Translations under genes and position numbers: made by a program | Part shown: piece by piece, positions 49,141-61,684 of the stretch | Position numbering within the stretch: position 1 is the stretch's first letter | Layout: every line of letters begins with the position of its first letter | The notes under the pieces: generated by a model | Told to the model about the DNA's origin: nothing | The model's input: only the letters and a program-made list of their open reading frames with translations | The model's database searches: none | Assembly: GCA_013400155.1 (NCBI GenBank) | Contig: VXBM01000560.1 | Location: 124,001 to 188,000 of the forward strand | From: Helopsaltes ochotensis | Taxonomy: Eukaryota; Chordata; Aves; Passeriformes; Locustellidae | DNA length: 64,000 nucleotides | Direction of reading: 5' to 3'

Positions 49141-50880
49141 CTCCACTCTTGCTACCTTGTTTACTTAGCAAAAATCAGATTACTGTCAATGCGTTTTAAT
49201 GTATCAGTGTCTTTTGGTTGCTGCTGGTTTAAAATATTACTTTTAAGTCAAAGTCATCACAGGCCTGTGGCATTGTTTTCGTGATAATCAAAGACTGTGT
49301 TATTCGTTCTTCTTGACTATAATCAAATCTGTCTCTTGGACTTCCTGTTTTCCTTTGGGTTTTTTTCAGCAGCAAAAAAATTGAAAAAATACCATGTTTT
49401 CCTTTTGAAACCTAAATGCATTTACTTTGTTACAAAGGAACTTTGAGATTAGATATAACATTGCAGTAAATTCAGTGCAGCAGTCAGGGACTCGGAGTAT
49501 GACTGAAGTAGATGTGTAGCGATTCAGACGGGTTTTCACCATTAATAAACAATCCTCAGCAGCTTTTGTCTTTCCAGGACCTTGCTCAGATAAAGAGTTA
49601 TATTTTTTACCATGAAACAACAAGGTAATTATTAGTTAAAGAGATGATAGGTTAAATGGTGAAGCTATTTTTACTTTTCAGAATAATTTTGTCAACAGTT
49701 CTTCTCAAATAATTAGTACTATTAAGTGTGTGCTAAAAACTAAGCTAAATTTTAGCTTGCTGGTTTTTATTCCTGTCCTGGTTTCCATTTAAACGGTTCC
49801 ACCTCGTACCAAGAAATCTGGGGGAAACTGCAGAGTAAGAGAACTAACATCTTTTGATATTGCCTGAAGATGCGGAGTAGTGTGTCAGCTGTGCACCTGG
49901 CAGTGCGTGGTTCCTCTGAGCAAACTGGAAACAGCATCACCTAGAAATGCCATGGAAACCCCACTACTCTGAGGTAGAAAAGCACCTTGTTGCAAACCTA
50001 GGGAAACAAGATGAATTGATTCATTCTGTAACTGTACATGTTATATATATATCCATTGACACCTGTCTTCTGTGTGAATCCTTCCTATGTCTGGGGGCAA
50101 ACTTTTTGCTGAAATTATTTTTAAGTGTTGGGTTTTATTCCAAGTTATCCATCTGTAATAGTTTTGCATGTGATTTAAATTGTAACGCATTTGAATTGCA
50201 GCCTTGAAATTTAATTACAGGCATGGAAGAGTTAATTTTAAAGAAAGATGTGTTCACTGTCTTTGTACAACAAATCTACACTGAGTGTAGCAGATTGTTC
50301 CTGAAGTAGCTGGTATGTGAACATCAGGGAGAAAAATTAGAACAAGGAATTGTGAAGTAGACTGCTCTCACTGCACAGCATTTCAGTGGACATGGTGGTG
50401 GCAGGTGGCATATATTTTCAATTAACAATTCCTCCTCTGTGCCTCTGGATAGGTGCATGGCTAGATCTGTGCTGTAGTGGGCAGTTAAGAGAATACAGAG
50501 GCAGCCTGTAGTGGGTTGAGAAATGTATTCAAGGCACTGAAATAATGGCTAATACAGAGAGAGGTCTGTGTTAGAGCTGGCTTGTGTACATTGACTATAG
50601 AGACCCAGGCTGATCTGCCATTCAGATAATGTGATTATCCCTTTGAATAGAATACCATGAGAATTGCTGTGTTCATGTATCAAAATCAGAAGATAAGCTA
50701 AAAAAGCATGAGTAGCAGGGGATGACTGGATGAAATATAATGTCTTTTCATATAGTGGGTCAGTTCAAGACATGATGCTTTCTACTGTTCTTGAAAGGCA
50801 GAAAACCGTGAGGAAATATATCGCTCCATTAATCTTCTTTTCTCATTTTCTTCCTCCTTTTCTCTCTCCCTTGATTTCAG
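49141..50880. other. Unique sequence, no supported gene
   Basis: A five-unit TA run lies near 50042..50052. The last 45 bases before 50881 are a very strong pyrimidine tract (see the candidate exon). The frame 49947..50207 has 86 codons and is unremarkable. Confidence 0.5.
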
Positions 50881-50985
50881 TGGATCCCTAAAGCCTTAGC
50901 AACATCTGGCAATGGGAGTTCTTATCCTTTGGGCAGTGAGCTGGCTTACTCATACTGCTCCCCAGAACAGCAGCTGAGAACAGTG
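50881..50985 (+). other. Candidate phase 0 exon, unknown protein
   Basis: This follows the best acceptor in the window: about 45 bases that are almost pure pyrimidine (CTTCCTCCTTTTCTCTCTCC and onward), then TTGATTTCAG ending at 50880. The next 105 bases are exactly 35 codons, open only in the first frame, and end at the donor-like ACAGTG|GTAAAT. Translation begins WIPKALATSGNGSSYPLG and ends with SYCSPEQQLRTV. It has no ATG and would need flanking exons. It is serine- and glycine-rich, and the frame continues to a stop at 51024. A 35-codon open stretch is not rare by chance; the acceptor is the main reason for listing it. Confidence 0.2.
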
Positions 50986-53900
50986 GTAAATCCAATGTTT
51001 GCATTTTTGTTGGCTTTGCATTAAGCAGCAGAAGAATAGGTTATTTGTGATGGAGTTCACTCCAGGCAGTTGACATCCCTCAGCAGCAGACCACAGCAGC
51101 AGAGCTGAAAGAACAGGGAAGCATTAATAAGAGACCAGTTGTGCAGTCGTGCACGCTGAATGGCAGCTTCATGGAGCAGCAGCAGCAGTGAGCACTCTGT
51201 GTCCTCTGAGCATTGCTGGGCTTTGGAACCTGTGCACTCCACGTATAATGGACATGGGGGAGCGAGGACTAGCTGTGAAAAAGTGGAATACTTCCACATA
51301 CTTTTGTAGAGCCCCTTTGGAATAACTGCAGTCCATTCCTATTTCTCCGTGAACACAAACTGAGATCATCTTCCTCCCTCCTTTCCATTCCCTTGGTGTA
51401 ATTCTTGCACTACTTTAAAGCATCTCATAATATAGAGGAATTTTCTTTCTGACCCATGAGAAAGCTGAGGGTCTGAGCTCTAAATAATCCTGGCCAGCTT
51501 GGATTGAATCTCTTCACTGTCTATCAGATGTTACTGCTTGTAAGTCCATGAAATGCTTTTAAGTAAAATTTGTTCCCACTGCTTGGCTTCATTACTTTTA
51601 AGCAGTGGTGAGTTGGTTCTGCAAGTCACAAATAATTTTATCAGGTCCTTAGTTTGTTTTCTTTAACTTGATAGTATTCCATTCTTGCATAAAGGAATAG
51701 AACTGAAAGAAGGACAATTCTCTTCCCCTGTCTTTGTCACAATGAGGGACAGTGTTTAATATATACCAGTTGGAACTTTACATCTAGTTGTAAATGTTTC
51801 CTGTTTTCTAGTTGCCAAGGTGAAGTATGAAGGGTTGCAAAAAGTAGAAATGAGATGAGTCAGAATTAAACTGCAACTAGCACGTGCCTTTATTCCTAAT
51901 GGTTTGATGTAGGATGGAATACATTTACTAAACCTGGAATGACCATCCAGGGATGTTGTTAGAATGAATCAGCTTGATGTTTTCTGGAAGAAAATACACA
52001 ACATTCAATCATAATTTTTTTATGTGCGTCCAAGTGGAATAGCCCAATTCAGCAAAGTTTTGGTTAATGCCTTTTGAAAATTAAGCTCAAATGAGTACTG
52101 AGGAAAGAACAGTCCATTTTTTCCTAAGGGAATGAGAATGTCACTGCATATACTTACTCCTCCTCCATGAGGTGTAACATATTGCATTCACCCTCAAATA
52201 TCCTTTGTACTGATTGTGGCTTACTCTGGCTGTTGCTGTTTAACAAGTATATATATATAAAATGCACCAACCTGTAATTCAGAATAGCAGCTTCATAATG
52301 TTGTTCTATGTATGTAATTATGTAAGGTCTTATACAGGGTATACACCATGACAGAAAAAAAGGCAGAAAAATTCTGTCAATTATGCAATGGTGAATGATT
52401 AAATTCTTCCTGTTTTCATGTTTATTTTATATTGCAAGTCACGCTCCCAGGCCTAATGCATACACTGATCATTTGTTTTGCAACCTGTCAGCCTTACTGC
52501 ATCTTAGCCATCTCTAAAACAATTTCAAGTGTAATATTTGAAACAATTACAGGTGATTATGGATTGATGTTTCACTGAAAGCTGGTTTTATTTATATCTT
52601 AGGTTTTTATCCATGTTTTGTTAACATTTGTATAAATGAGTGACTGATGAATTTTAAGCATTATTAGTAGTTTAGTAGTCAAATTCTTCAAGGGATTGTA
52701 AGCCTGTTACGTTTTTGTTAATTTGCTGCCTTCCCTTTTTAAACTTGAGTGACATATTAAGCGTAATTAAATTCCTACCTTCTTGGACCAGTCCTTTCTG
52801 ATTTCGGTGTTGGTTCTTTGAGTTGCTAAAATAGCTTGTTTATTGAAAGGTAAGAGTGCAAAATACTGCAAAGAGACAGTAAGTTGGATGTGGTGGCTAG
52901 TGGCTTTTTCTGATTTTGTTTGGTGTCATGTCGTGTTCCCCTGTTTCCCCACATTTTCTCCCTACCAGCATGCTGGCTAGATTTTGGAGCTGCTTTAGGA
53001 GAGTTTTTGGACCGAAGTTTAGGCAGTAAAGGATTGGAAACCATAACAGCATTCTTGGCATCTGCTTAGTAATTTTATATAATCAGATGCCTCCTTTTAG
53101 TTAGTGGTTTGTTAAATCACTGGTTTATAGATTTTTAAGTGCTTCACTCTGTGTGCAGCTCTGAACTTCAGTCTTATTTTCCTGGAATTGAAATTGCTGA
53201 TCTGGAAGGCACACTTCCTCCATCCTCCCTCCCCATGCATTTCAATCTTTTGTCTTCTAACAATTATGTTGGAAAGGGCAAATTTTTAACTGTTTAACTG
53301 TAAGAACAATGCCGTGTCAAACCGTGAAGTTGTAACTTCTGAATGCAGACATTATGGAAGTGCTCACTCCCACCTTACACACTAATTTTTGACACTGCAT
53401 ATATCTGAGAAGAATATGTTGTCTTATTTCAGAAAGTTTGTCTGACAGGATGTTGTCTGGGATAAAACTCTGGCATGTAAGGTAGCTACCATGTAGCAGT
53501 CTTCTTTAACCAGGAACGGTGTGGTGAAAAAATGAACAAGCATAGTAATCCAAGACTTCATGGCAGTTAATACAGCTAAATTATCGCTAAATTTTTTGTT
53601 GTTTATTTGTTTAAATAGTTGGACCGCCTTTTTAATTCATGTTGGGCAAAATCTAATGTCTGCGAATGTGTTCACTACTTGCGTGATACTCTGTGATACT
53701 ACAGACAAATTATATTCAGCATTTTGTATATATACTTTTGGGGGAGTAATTTTTGATAAGTACATCAAAATCTTGAGAGCCACCATCAAGCAAGAGAGTC
53801 CTGTTGTGTTTGTCTACATAAATATAAAACAAGTAAATTGTTCCAACCTTCCGTTCTTTGTAACAAGCTTTTGTTAGAGGTATATGTTTTAGGGCAAAAA

Positions 53901-54519
53901 GTGACTTAATACCTGATATTAACATTTGAGGTCTCATGTTCCCTTTATGATAGGGTGTCTGGTCAGTTGCATGTTTTGGAAAACATGAAAATATCATTAA
54001 TTTCTCTCTACGGTATCTTCTCTGCAAAAAATTTTCCAGTCTGAGCTCTGAAACAGGAAAACTGCTGAATGAACATCAGTGACCATTGTAAAACTCTGAG
54101 GGCACAGTTAGGCTACAGTTTATGGCAGTGTCTCATCATCTGGAAGTAAATCTTGTTCAGTGTGATAGTTTTAAGTCAGCTGCTTGTTTGTAGGAGAAAA
54201 TAGGTTTACTACATTTCTACAACAAATGCAACAGAAAGATTTCTCCATCTTTTAATGCCACTGATATAATCAAATCTGGGGAGAAATATAGCAAGTTACT
54301 AAAGAGATTGGACCCAAAGTGTTGTGAAGTCCTTGAATTTCCACTGATGGTTTTAAAGACTGGCAGTGTCTCTTGAAGGATTTAGTAGCTCAGTTATTTG
54401 TATCTTCTCTCCTGTTAGCTTTGTCCTGTTTTTCACTGGGCACCAAAGGATGTTTTATCCACATGTGGAGTTATCCTAGGAAAATGAAGAGTTGTGCTTT
54501 TGAATTTCTAATGCTTCTG
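50986..54519. other. Unique sequence, no supported gene
   Basis: Contains short CAG runs near 51079..51107 and 51176..51188 that are not expanded, and a TA run near 52248..52259. Hydrophobic frame 53560..53877 (105 codons) has no recognisable motif. Confidence 0.5.
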
Positions 54520-54670
54520 TAGCGGCTCTTTTTGCTGGACTTCAGAGGAGGGTTGCTTGGTGATGCCGTCCTGCTGCAGTAGGAGGTGGCACTGGAAGCA
54601 CCAGCTTCCTGTCAAGCCGGAGTGCGACCTCTGTGCTGCCAGTGCCCGTGAGAGCGCTGCCTAACCACAG
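54520..54670. other. Small CpG- and GC-richer patch
   Basis: Several CpG dinucleotides (GCGG, GCCG, CCGG, GCGA, CCCG, GCGC) fall within about 140 bases in otherwise CpG-poor DNA. One plus-strand frame of about 50 codons is open across it and cysteine-rich, but this follows from CTGCTG-type composition. It is far below CpG-island size. It could be a small regulatory element or the remains of a GC-rich repeat. Confidence 0.4.
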
Positions 54671-57600
54671 TGCTGTGCAGTAGGTCAGGGGTATTTGCAG
54701 CTCACTATGTGTGTATAGGGAAAGGACAGTTTGGGTCAGACCCCACTGCCACTTGTAAGACAGCAGAGTGTGTGTGTGCAGCAGTTGCTCTCTCTCTTTT
54801 GCAGAGTTTCTTCTAAAAGTGCTTTTCTTTGTCTGCTAATTCACAATGCAGTGTATTCCCTGCACGTGTCAAATCCTTTGTCTACCTATTATCTATGTAA
54901 CTAAAAGAATTGTTCTTTAGCATTTCCTAAACCACAAAAATTATTTATTTTTTCTCTTTCTTTCCTCTTTCAAAATGTTATGCATTTAGAGAAGTGGATG
55001 TGCTGAAATCCATTCTATTGAACCATCTGTGAACAAGTACAGTATGACCCACTTCTGCTGAATATTCTCTCAGCTAATTATCTACAAAAATTCGTCTGCA
55101 TAGCCTGCTGTCCAAATTGCTACCATGCACCAGAAGTAATTCACTGTGGAGAGAAGGGAACGGTTTGGTAAATGTTATTGCAGAACCAGATACTTAAAAA
55201 TATCTTCAGGTACTTGATTCTTAGATGAAGCAAAGTATAATTTTAAAAAAGGAAGTGGTTGCTTATATAAGCACTGTATGTAGAATAGAAAAAAGTGGGG
55301 AACATATTGGGATGAAGAAACAGGGAAAAGTGCAGGGGTTTTATGGCTTTTTTCTTTTTTTTTTTTTTTCAATTTGAAAGCTAGAGGCTGCTAACAGCCT
55401 GTGTCTGAGTATGGAGTGCCTATTGCTCTCAAATGATGATTAGCATCACATAAGAGCAGATTTGCATAGGCTTGGTTCTGATACATAACATTTTAGATGC
55501 CTGGCTAAGTTTCATACAAACTTTACTGAGTTGTACTGGGCTGAAAATCATTTGGAATCTTGACTGTGATAAATACTTCACTGAATGTGTCCCAACTCAT
55601 CTTTGAATATGATTTTCTGGTGATATTTCACTAACTTTGCTGCTGTTGGGACCCAAGAACAAGTAGTGCAAACAAATGTTTTCTGATTGGAAGATCAGAA
55701 TTATTATGAGAAAGTGGGTTTTTTTTCTGGAAATTGTGAAGAGTCTTAACATTGGATTCAGTAAGATATATGAATTTTACTGGAATCCATTTTCTAACTT
55801 GCAGTCTGGTAGAATTTAGGCAGAAGTAAGGTATGAGCAGATGAAGAAAATTCAGTGACTATATTTATGTTTAAATGCCTGTCAGGTGTTTTCATATATC
55901 CTTGATACTTGGGTTTCCATACCTGTCCCAACAGTCAGAATTTTGCACAGTAGTATATGCAATGTTGAAATTTCAGTTCATGGCCTCAAATTTGTATACA
56001 CTGGAAATTCACAGACTAGAGCAGTATTGAATTATGCTCATACCATGAGTAAGCTTGAAGTGTTTTTTAAATTTATGCAACTTTCTTTTCCACCCATTTC
56101 CTCTTGTGTGGGGGAGCACAGCAATGACACTGCTCTTTTCCATTTTTCAAATCAAGAACATTTTAAGAGGAAACCCTTACCCATTTTTACAGGCTAACAC
56201 CTGTAAATGTGTGAGGAACAAAACTGTCCCTAATGAGGGGCCTGGTGCACATAATTTGCTCTACCAAGGGAGTCACCTAATTTTTTCTTCTTCATCATAC
56301 CTATAAACGTATGCCAAGACACTCAATTCGTACTTGGCTTCCTTGCTGTGTATTTTATTTTGGAAATGATTACATTTTGTATGCAACTTTCCTTACATGT
56401 GTGTAATTCTACTTTTGCTCATGAAACATGAAGAGTCAGCTCCCTTGGCAATTGTTGTAAAAATTCAAGAGGAATTGCTCAGGGCCCCACTCCAATGGTT
56501 TCAGACATGAATGTACAATGTATTTTTAATATATCTGTGTATGTGTTTAATGTATCTGTGTTAATACTTCTCGTTTATCTCTGAGTCTAATGGGCATAGT
56601 CCAAACCAATCTTCACCCAGGGTTTCCTAGAGCCTTTCCCCTGTTCCTGTTAGTAAAATGTTCTCTATTCCAGATTCTGGGCCACTTTTTTGTTTCGTTC
56701 TCTTATTCTTATTTGGACTATTTGGTGTCTCAGAGGACAGAGGTACTATTTGACTGCAGGCAAGAAGGAAGTGAAGGGAAATCTGCTGAGGCTGGCTGGG
56801 AACTGAAGTGGTGTCCCCTCAGTTTGGGGCAATTGGTGACTGCTGTGGCAGCACAAAGCTCTGCTTCAGCTGTGTTCTCTGGCCTATCTGGGAAGTATTG
56901 TGCCACCTTGAGAGCTGCAGAATTGTATAAAATGTAATGTGATATACTCAGCCTCAATTTCTTTTAAACTAGTTGTGAGTTTCATCTTAGTCATAAATCT
57001 GATCATACTTTTAATACTGCTGTTCTAACTAAATACAGTAACTTCTAGAGGTGCTTTACTGCCACTCTAAAGAAACCTCTACAAATTTTGCGGATGCCCT
57101 TGTTAGTAAGAGAAGGCAGAGCAGAACAAGGACTCACAGAAACGCTTTGTGCTTTATTCGTAGTGAGATCCATGCATCCTCCAAATCACTGTGCAAATGA
57201 GGGGCCAGAACATGCCTTCAACCATTCTTTTTTCAGAAGATGGACTTGATGTGTCCACAGTATGTTGGTTTCAGACAGGTCTTTAGCAGGTTACATGTGT
57301 TTGACTGGGTGTGCTTCCTTTTGACTCAAAAGGAACTTTTCCATGTATTCCTATGAGACTCTGCAAATACATCCTGTCTGCCTCTGTTTCACTGACTTCC
57401 AGGTTTTTTGGATACTGAAAAATTGTTACATCAGCTGCTAAAGGTCATCTTAATTTGGAAATCTGAGCCTTTCTACATGCTTGGTGAATAGAAGCCCACC
57501 CTTTAGTTTCTTGCAGCTTGGGGTCAGAGAGATGTGTTTTTCCACAGTTCAAATCTCTTGTGAGCAGATGGTTCTTAAGACCCTCTAATTCCTTAGATGA

Positions 57601-59999
57601 AAAAGTAGATTATGTCCCTTTTAGTTTTACCCTTAAAAATAATTTCCTCTCCAGTGCTAATCAAATGCAGACTATAGAACATTAATGAAGAAACAAAGCA
57701 TATCACCTGCCTTTGTGTCCTTGTCTATGGAAGCCCTGACACACACAAATGCTCTGTGTTCCTTTTTACGTAATTTAAAGCCCTAGATCTCACATTCCTG
57801 ACAAATTTGTTGTATTCTCACATAGAGAAGTAATAATATCAGTGCTTCAGCTTGTGTTGTTAATGAAGCGGTAGTTTAAAATAAAAAACCCAGTTGAGGA
57901 AGCAAACATGGCATCAGGATGAATGCATATTGAAAAACAGCTCTTAGAGGGCTGCTGCTTAGTTGTGCCTTTGCACCCTAAATTTCATGCATTTCTCTTT
58001 ATGCAGAGGAACAAATCTGCATAAGCTTTGCAGTTCTAGGGAGATGATTCACCTACCCGTGAACCCAGGAATGCTGCAGAAAGCTTTCAGGGAAAGGTGC
58101 AGCATTATAAATATTTTAAACCTCTCTGCAAGCAGGGAAAAGTGTGACATATGTTTTACATTTCAGTGCCTGCTACAGTACCATTATTTTAGAACCTGTC
58201 GCCTTTCGTAGGCTATGTGCTCACAGACAAATGCCATTGCTTCAAAACCAATAGCTAAGCTGCCTCTTTTCATTCTGTTTCTTTCAGTTCCAACTGACAG
58301 TTAAAAAATGTTTGTTGTTCCCCCTCCATACACAGCCCATGTTCGAAGTGACCTGACCTAAAAAGATGGTGGCATACAGCTGAGCTTAAAATACAAACAT
58401 TCCCTTTGAAAGTTGTAATGTTCCTGCTTGTCTGGGCCTGCTCTGAAGAAAATAACCAAAAAGACAAATCTCAGTGTTTGAGTGATGCAATTCATAGATA
58501 AAACCTTTGTCTGGGAAAAGGGGGAGGTGTGTTTGGAGTCTGCTTGAGTGGCAGGAAGAAAAATCTCCATATTTAAGGTAAAACAGCTGCGGTTTTTTCT
58601 TTTCTTCTCTGCTTGGAAAGCTCTGCTTTATGAAGCATTACTCTTGCCAGTGGGGAAATGAGGTATGGGTATGAGGCATGTTTGAGATCCTTCCATGGGC
58701 CAACAATGGCATGAGGCCTTTTGAGCTCTACCTTGGCTTTCCCTTCACTAAGTGTTACCTACTGGCTGCTGTTAATATATGTGCAAAATACCATGAAGCA
58801 TATAACCCCAAACTTATATAATTCACAATATAAGGTGACAACTTGGTTTAGAAATAGGTTTTTATGGTAGACTATGTTTCTAGTATCACAGAATTATTTC
58901 CGGAATTCAGTGTGCAATGATGATATTTCAGATCCTGATGGCTTTGAACTACCTTGTGAGAAATGCAGAACTGTTTGTACAGATGTATTCTGATTTTCAA
59001 ATGAGAGCTACTTTTAAGTTGCAACAAAGAAAAACTTAACAGAGTCTTGTGCAAAAAGAGGGAAAAACATTCACCATTCTGTCCAGCCTACCTTCAGTCT
59101 TCCACAAGAAATGTCATTAATTTAAATATTTTAAGGATGCCTGAATAATTAAAATCAAAAGACTTGGCTCCAAATCCCTTAACATTTTAAGTTAAGGACA
59201 TGTTCTTTTTTTAGCCACACTAAAGGAATGTGTGTGATGCCATTGATATAGGTCAGGTTCAGTTTGTTTAGAACCCATCTATCTGTCTCCTAAACTAAGG
59301 AGTGGAGATTGTGGAAGTATCCCACAGGGAATTCAAGGACCAACGAGGTAAGCATAAGCCCCAAGCTGCTCAGGTAAAATTAAGTGCTGCCTTGGGGGTA
59401 CTGGAATGAACTGCATGTTCTGAGGTCGGTAATATCTCTCCTTTGAGTTTGTGCCTCTGGTTGTGGTTTTGGTTTTTTCCTTTATCACGTGTCACTAAAT
59501 TCTCTAAAGCTTGACTGTCTTTTTGAATAAATGCTGTTCAATTTGAAGTTGATCTTGATATAGAAACTACTGGTGGAGACCTGTGTCTTGTGTGATGGGA
59601 GAGAGCAGAATAACTAATTGAAACAGCTCTTTCTGACCTCCAGAAGTAGTTTTGTACTAGCTCAAATTCATAGTGTTCTGTACATGCCTAAGCTCTTGCA
59701 AAAAAGTTAAAAAAAATAAGGCATAAAACATATCTGAGATATTGTTTTCTTCATTGTGAAATAATTTTATTTCCTTTAAAATTCTGGTTTTTTCAATGAA
59801 ATTGGAATGTCAAAGGGTTGTCTGCCTCTGAGTCTGAAAGCAATAGCCAGATGAATGTGTACCAAATAGAGGTATACCTCTCACCTTTCTTTTACTATGT
59901 GTATGGTAATAAAATAGGGGGAAAAGCCTTTTAAAAAACGTTTTTCAAAATTACATTTTCTGTTAATACCAGGATGCATAAAAAATGATGTAATTGTAG
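54671..59999. other. Unique sequence, no supported gene
   Basis: A T15 run preceded by TTTTTTC lies at 55348..55369. The frame 56590..56937 (115 codons, plus) is not recognisable. Near-duplicate ATCTGTGTATG / ATCTGTGTTAA segments at 56530..56570 form a small imperfect direct repeat. Confidence 0.5.
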
Positions 60000-60230
60000 T
60001 TAGTGGTCTATGAGTGCATACAGATAGTTGTCCTTCTTGTTTCTTGCACCCTTTGTTCTGGCATTTACCCCATTTAGACTGACACAGGTAGGAACAGGGG
60101 CCTGACCCAAAGGTGCATTGGCCAAAAGTACAAGAGCTGGTGTTGCTCCAACCATGGCAAAAGAGTGAAGAGACGGTACAACTACTCCAGTATTCACGGG
60201 AATGATTCGAGCAGGTTAATTTCTTCCATA
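60000..60230 (-). other. Cysteine-rich open frame, unidentified
   Basis: On the minus strand a frame that is open from 60273 to 59881 contains a block with about ten cysteines in 65 residues, including CSNHSREYWSSC, CHGWSNTSSC and CQSKWGKCQNKGC. The WSxxSxC spacing recalls a thrombospondin type 1 repeat or a small secreted disulfide protein. However, the WxxW and basic strand motifs of the repeat are missing, there is no signal peptide, and the first part of the frame is not protein-like. A second frame over the same bases is also open for 65 codons, which weakens the coding argument. It may be a decayed exon or chance. No family assigned. Confidence 0.15.
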
Positions 60231-60426
60231 TATAAAAATTTTCTTGCAATATACTTATGCTATTAGCTGACAATTGTGTTTTAACAATTAATAGTAATTC
60301 ATAATATAATTATGCACAGTGTGGATGGCACAGTTTGTATTGGACTGTTGCTCTTGACTTCTGTAAAGCTCCTTTTTTTGAGTTCTGTGTGCTGATTTGA
60401 ATCAGGTAATGCACAAGTGCAGGGGA
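60231..60426. other. Unique AT-rich sequence
   Basis: Nothing recognised here apart from generally AT-rich sequence. Confidence 0.5.
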
Positions 60427-60457
60427 TTGTCAGGAATCCGTAAGGATTTCCTGACAA
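60427..60457. repeat. Imperfect hairpin, 13/14-base arms
   Basis: TTGTCAGGAATCC (60427..60439) and GGATTTCCTGACAA (60444..60457) pair with a single extra base, around the loop GTAA. Function unknown. Confidence 0.85.
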
Positions 60458-61451
60458 AAAGTTTTAAAAATTCCTAAATGTGGTGTGCTGATGTATTATG
60501 CTGTACAGTTTTTTCCCTAGCTGGAGGCTATGTGCTTGCACATTTTAGACACTTATATATTGACAAAATAAATAAAGGTTGAAGAGGAGATGTACTCCTG
60601 GGTCTGATATAAATCTTAACAAGGCCCTTGTTCGTCTTTCTCCACCTCTACCAATTAATTAACAAGGGTATTTGTTGACAATTGCTTCTACTGCCTGGAG
60701 GCATTTGGTGAGGTAAAATGCTGTCATTTTAAATAGTATTATTTTCAGAGACCACCACAGGAAAAGAAGACTACTGAAAAATCATTGAATCTAAACAAAG
60801 AATCAGCCTGAAATCTCCAAGGGAGAGTGCACAAAGAATTGATTGGGTTCACACTCAGAGATCAGGGACATCCTCTGGCATCTGAGAGGGAAACTAGTCC
60901 ACACTGTCTGCATTCTCCATTCAAATGAATCCATGTTCAAATCTGGGTTCAGGATTTTCCCTGAATATATTTAGGGAAAAATGTAGATCCATGAATTCTC
61001 ACCAGATTCATTTAACAATGCTAATCCTTTGGTCAAGCAGTTTTTTGTAATTTATAATGTGTTTATGTTGTAATTTCACTGAAAATCTGACATATTAACA
61101 GAGAGAGATGAAGCATATAGTTGATTAGCTTTTGCAGAAGTTAGAGGAAAGGGTTGTGTATAACGTACTCTTGTATGAGAAGAACAGGTGATATTTTTTT
61201 AAATTGCCGTAGTCACTTATGTGTCTTTCTCCTTTGTGCTGAACTGCAAGGATCTGTGTGTGCTCCTTTTGAGGTTAATGTTTATAACCACTGGGCCTGC
61301 AGATGGTAGGAACAATTTAGTGAAATTAAGCAAACCCATCCCATCTCTGTTAAAACATTTACTGATGATTTCAGTGGAACAGACTTTCACTCGTCTTAAA
61401 GCAGTGGGAAAGAAATGAAATGTGGACAAGATTTGTGTCTTAAGATTTCTG
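60458..61451. other. Unique sequence, no gene seen
   Basis: Opposite-strand frames of 65 and 70 codons overlap at 61217..61429, which argues against either being real. Confidence 0.55.
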
Positions 61452-61471
61452 TCTTGTGTTTAAACACAAGA
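61452..61471. repeat. 20-bp perfect palindrome
   Basis: TCTTGTGTTTAAACACAAGA reads identically on both strands with no spacer and is centred on GTTTAAAC. It could be a dimeric protein-binding site or a cruciform nucleus. Confidence 0.9.
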
Positions 61472-61663
61472 AGTTCAGAGATCCCTTCTGAACCATGAGA
61501 GATGTTCCTTAGGTCAGAGCCTGGGCTGCCAATATTCCAGTGCGAATATTTTCCCCAGAAGAGTAAACATTGAAAACATATGCTGCTATTTAACTCATCA
61601 CTGAAAATCAACATGCTTTTTTTCTTATCCTGTTGAATAAGACCTTTTGCTAAAGGAAAGAGA

Positions 61664-61684
61664 CAGTGTTTTGTTTAAACACTG
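61664..61684. repeat. 8-bp inverted repeat sharing the GTTTAAAC octamer
   Basis: CAGTGTTT and AAACACTG flank TGTTT. The octamer GTTTAAAC recurs at 61673..61680, about 215 bases from the copy inside the 61452 palindrome. Confidence 0.75.

Noticed and set aside
51057..51200. CAG-repeat cluster
   Set aside because: Only two to four units at a time; within normal variation for the sequence.
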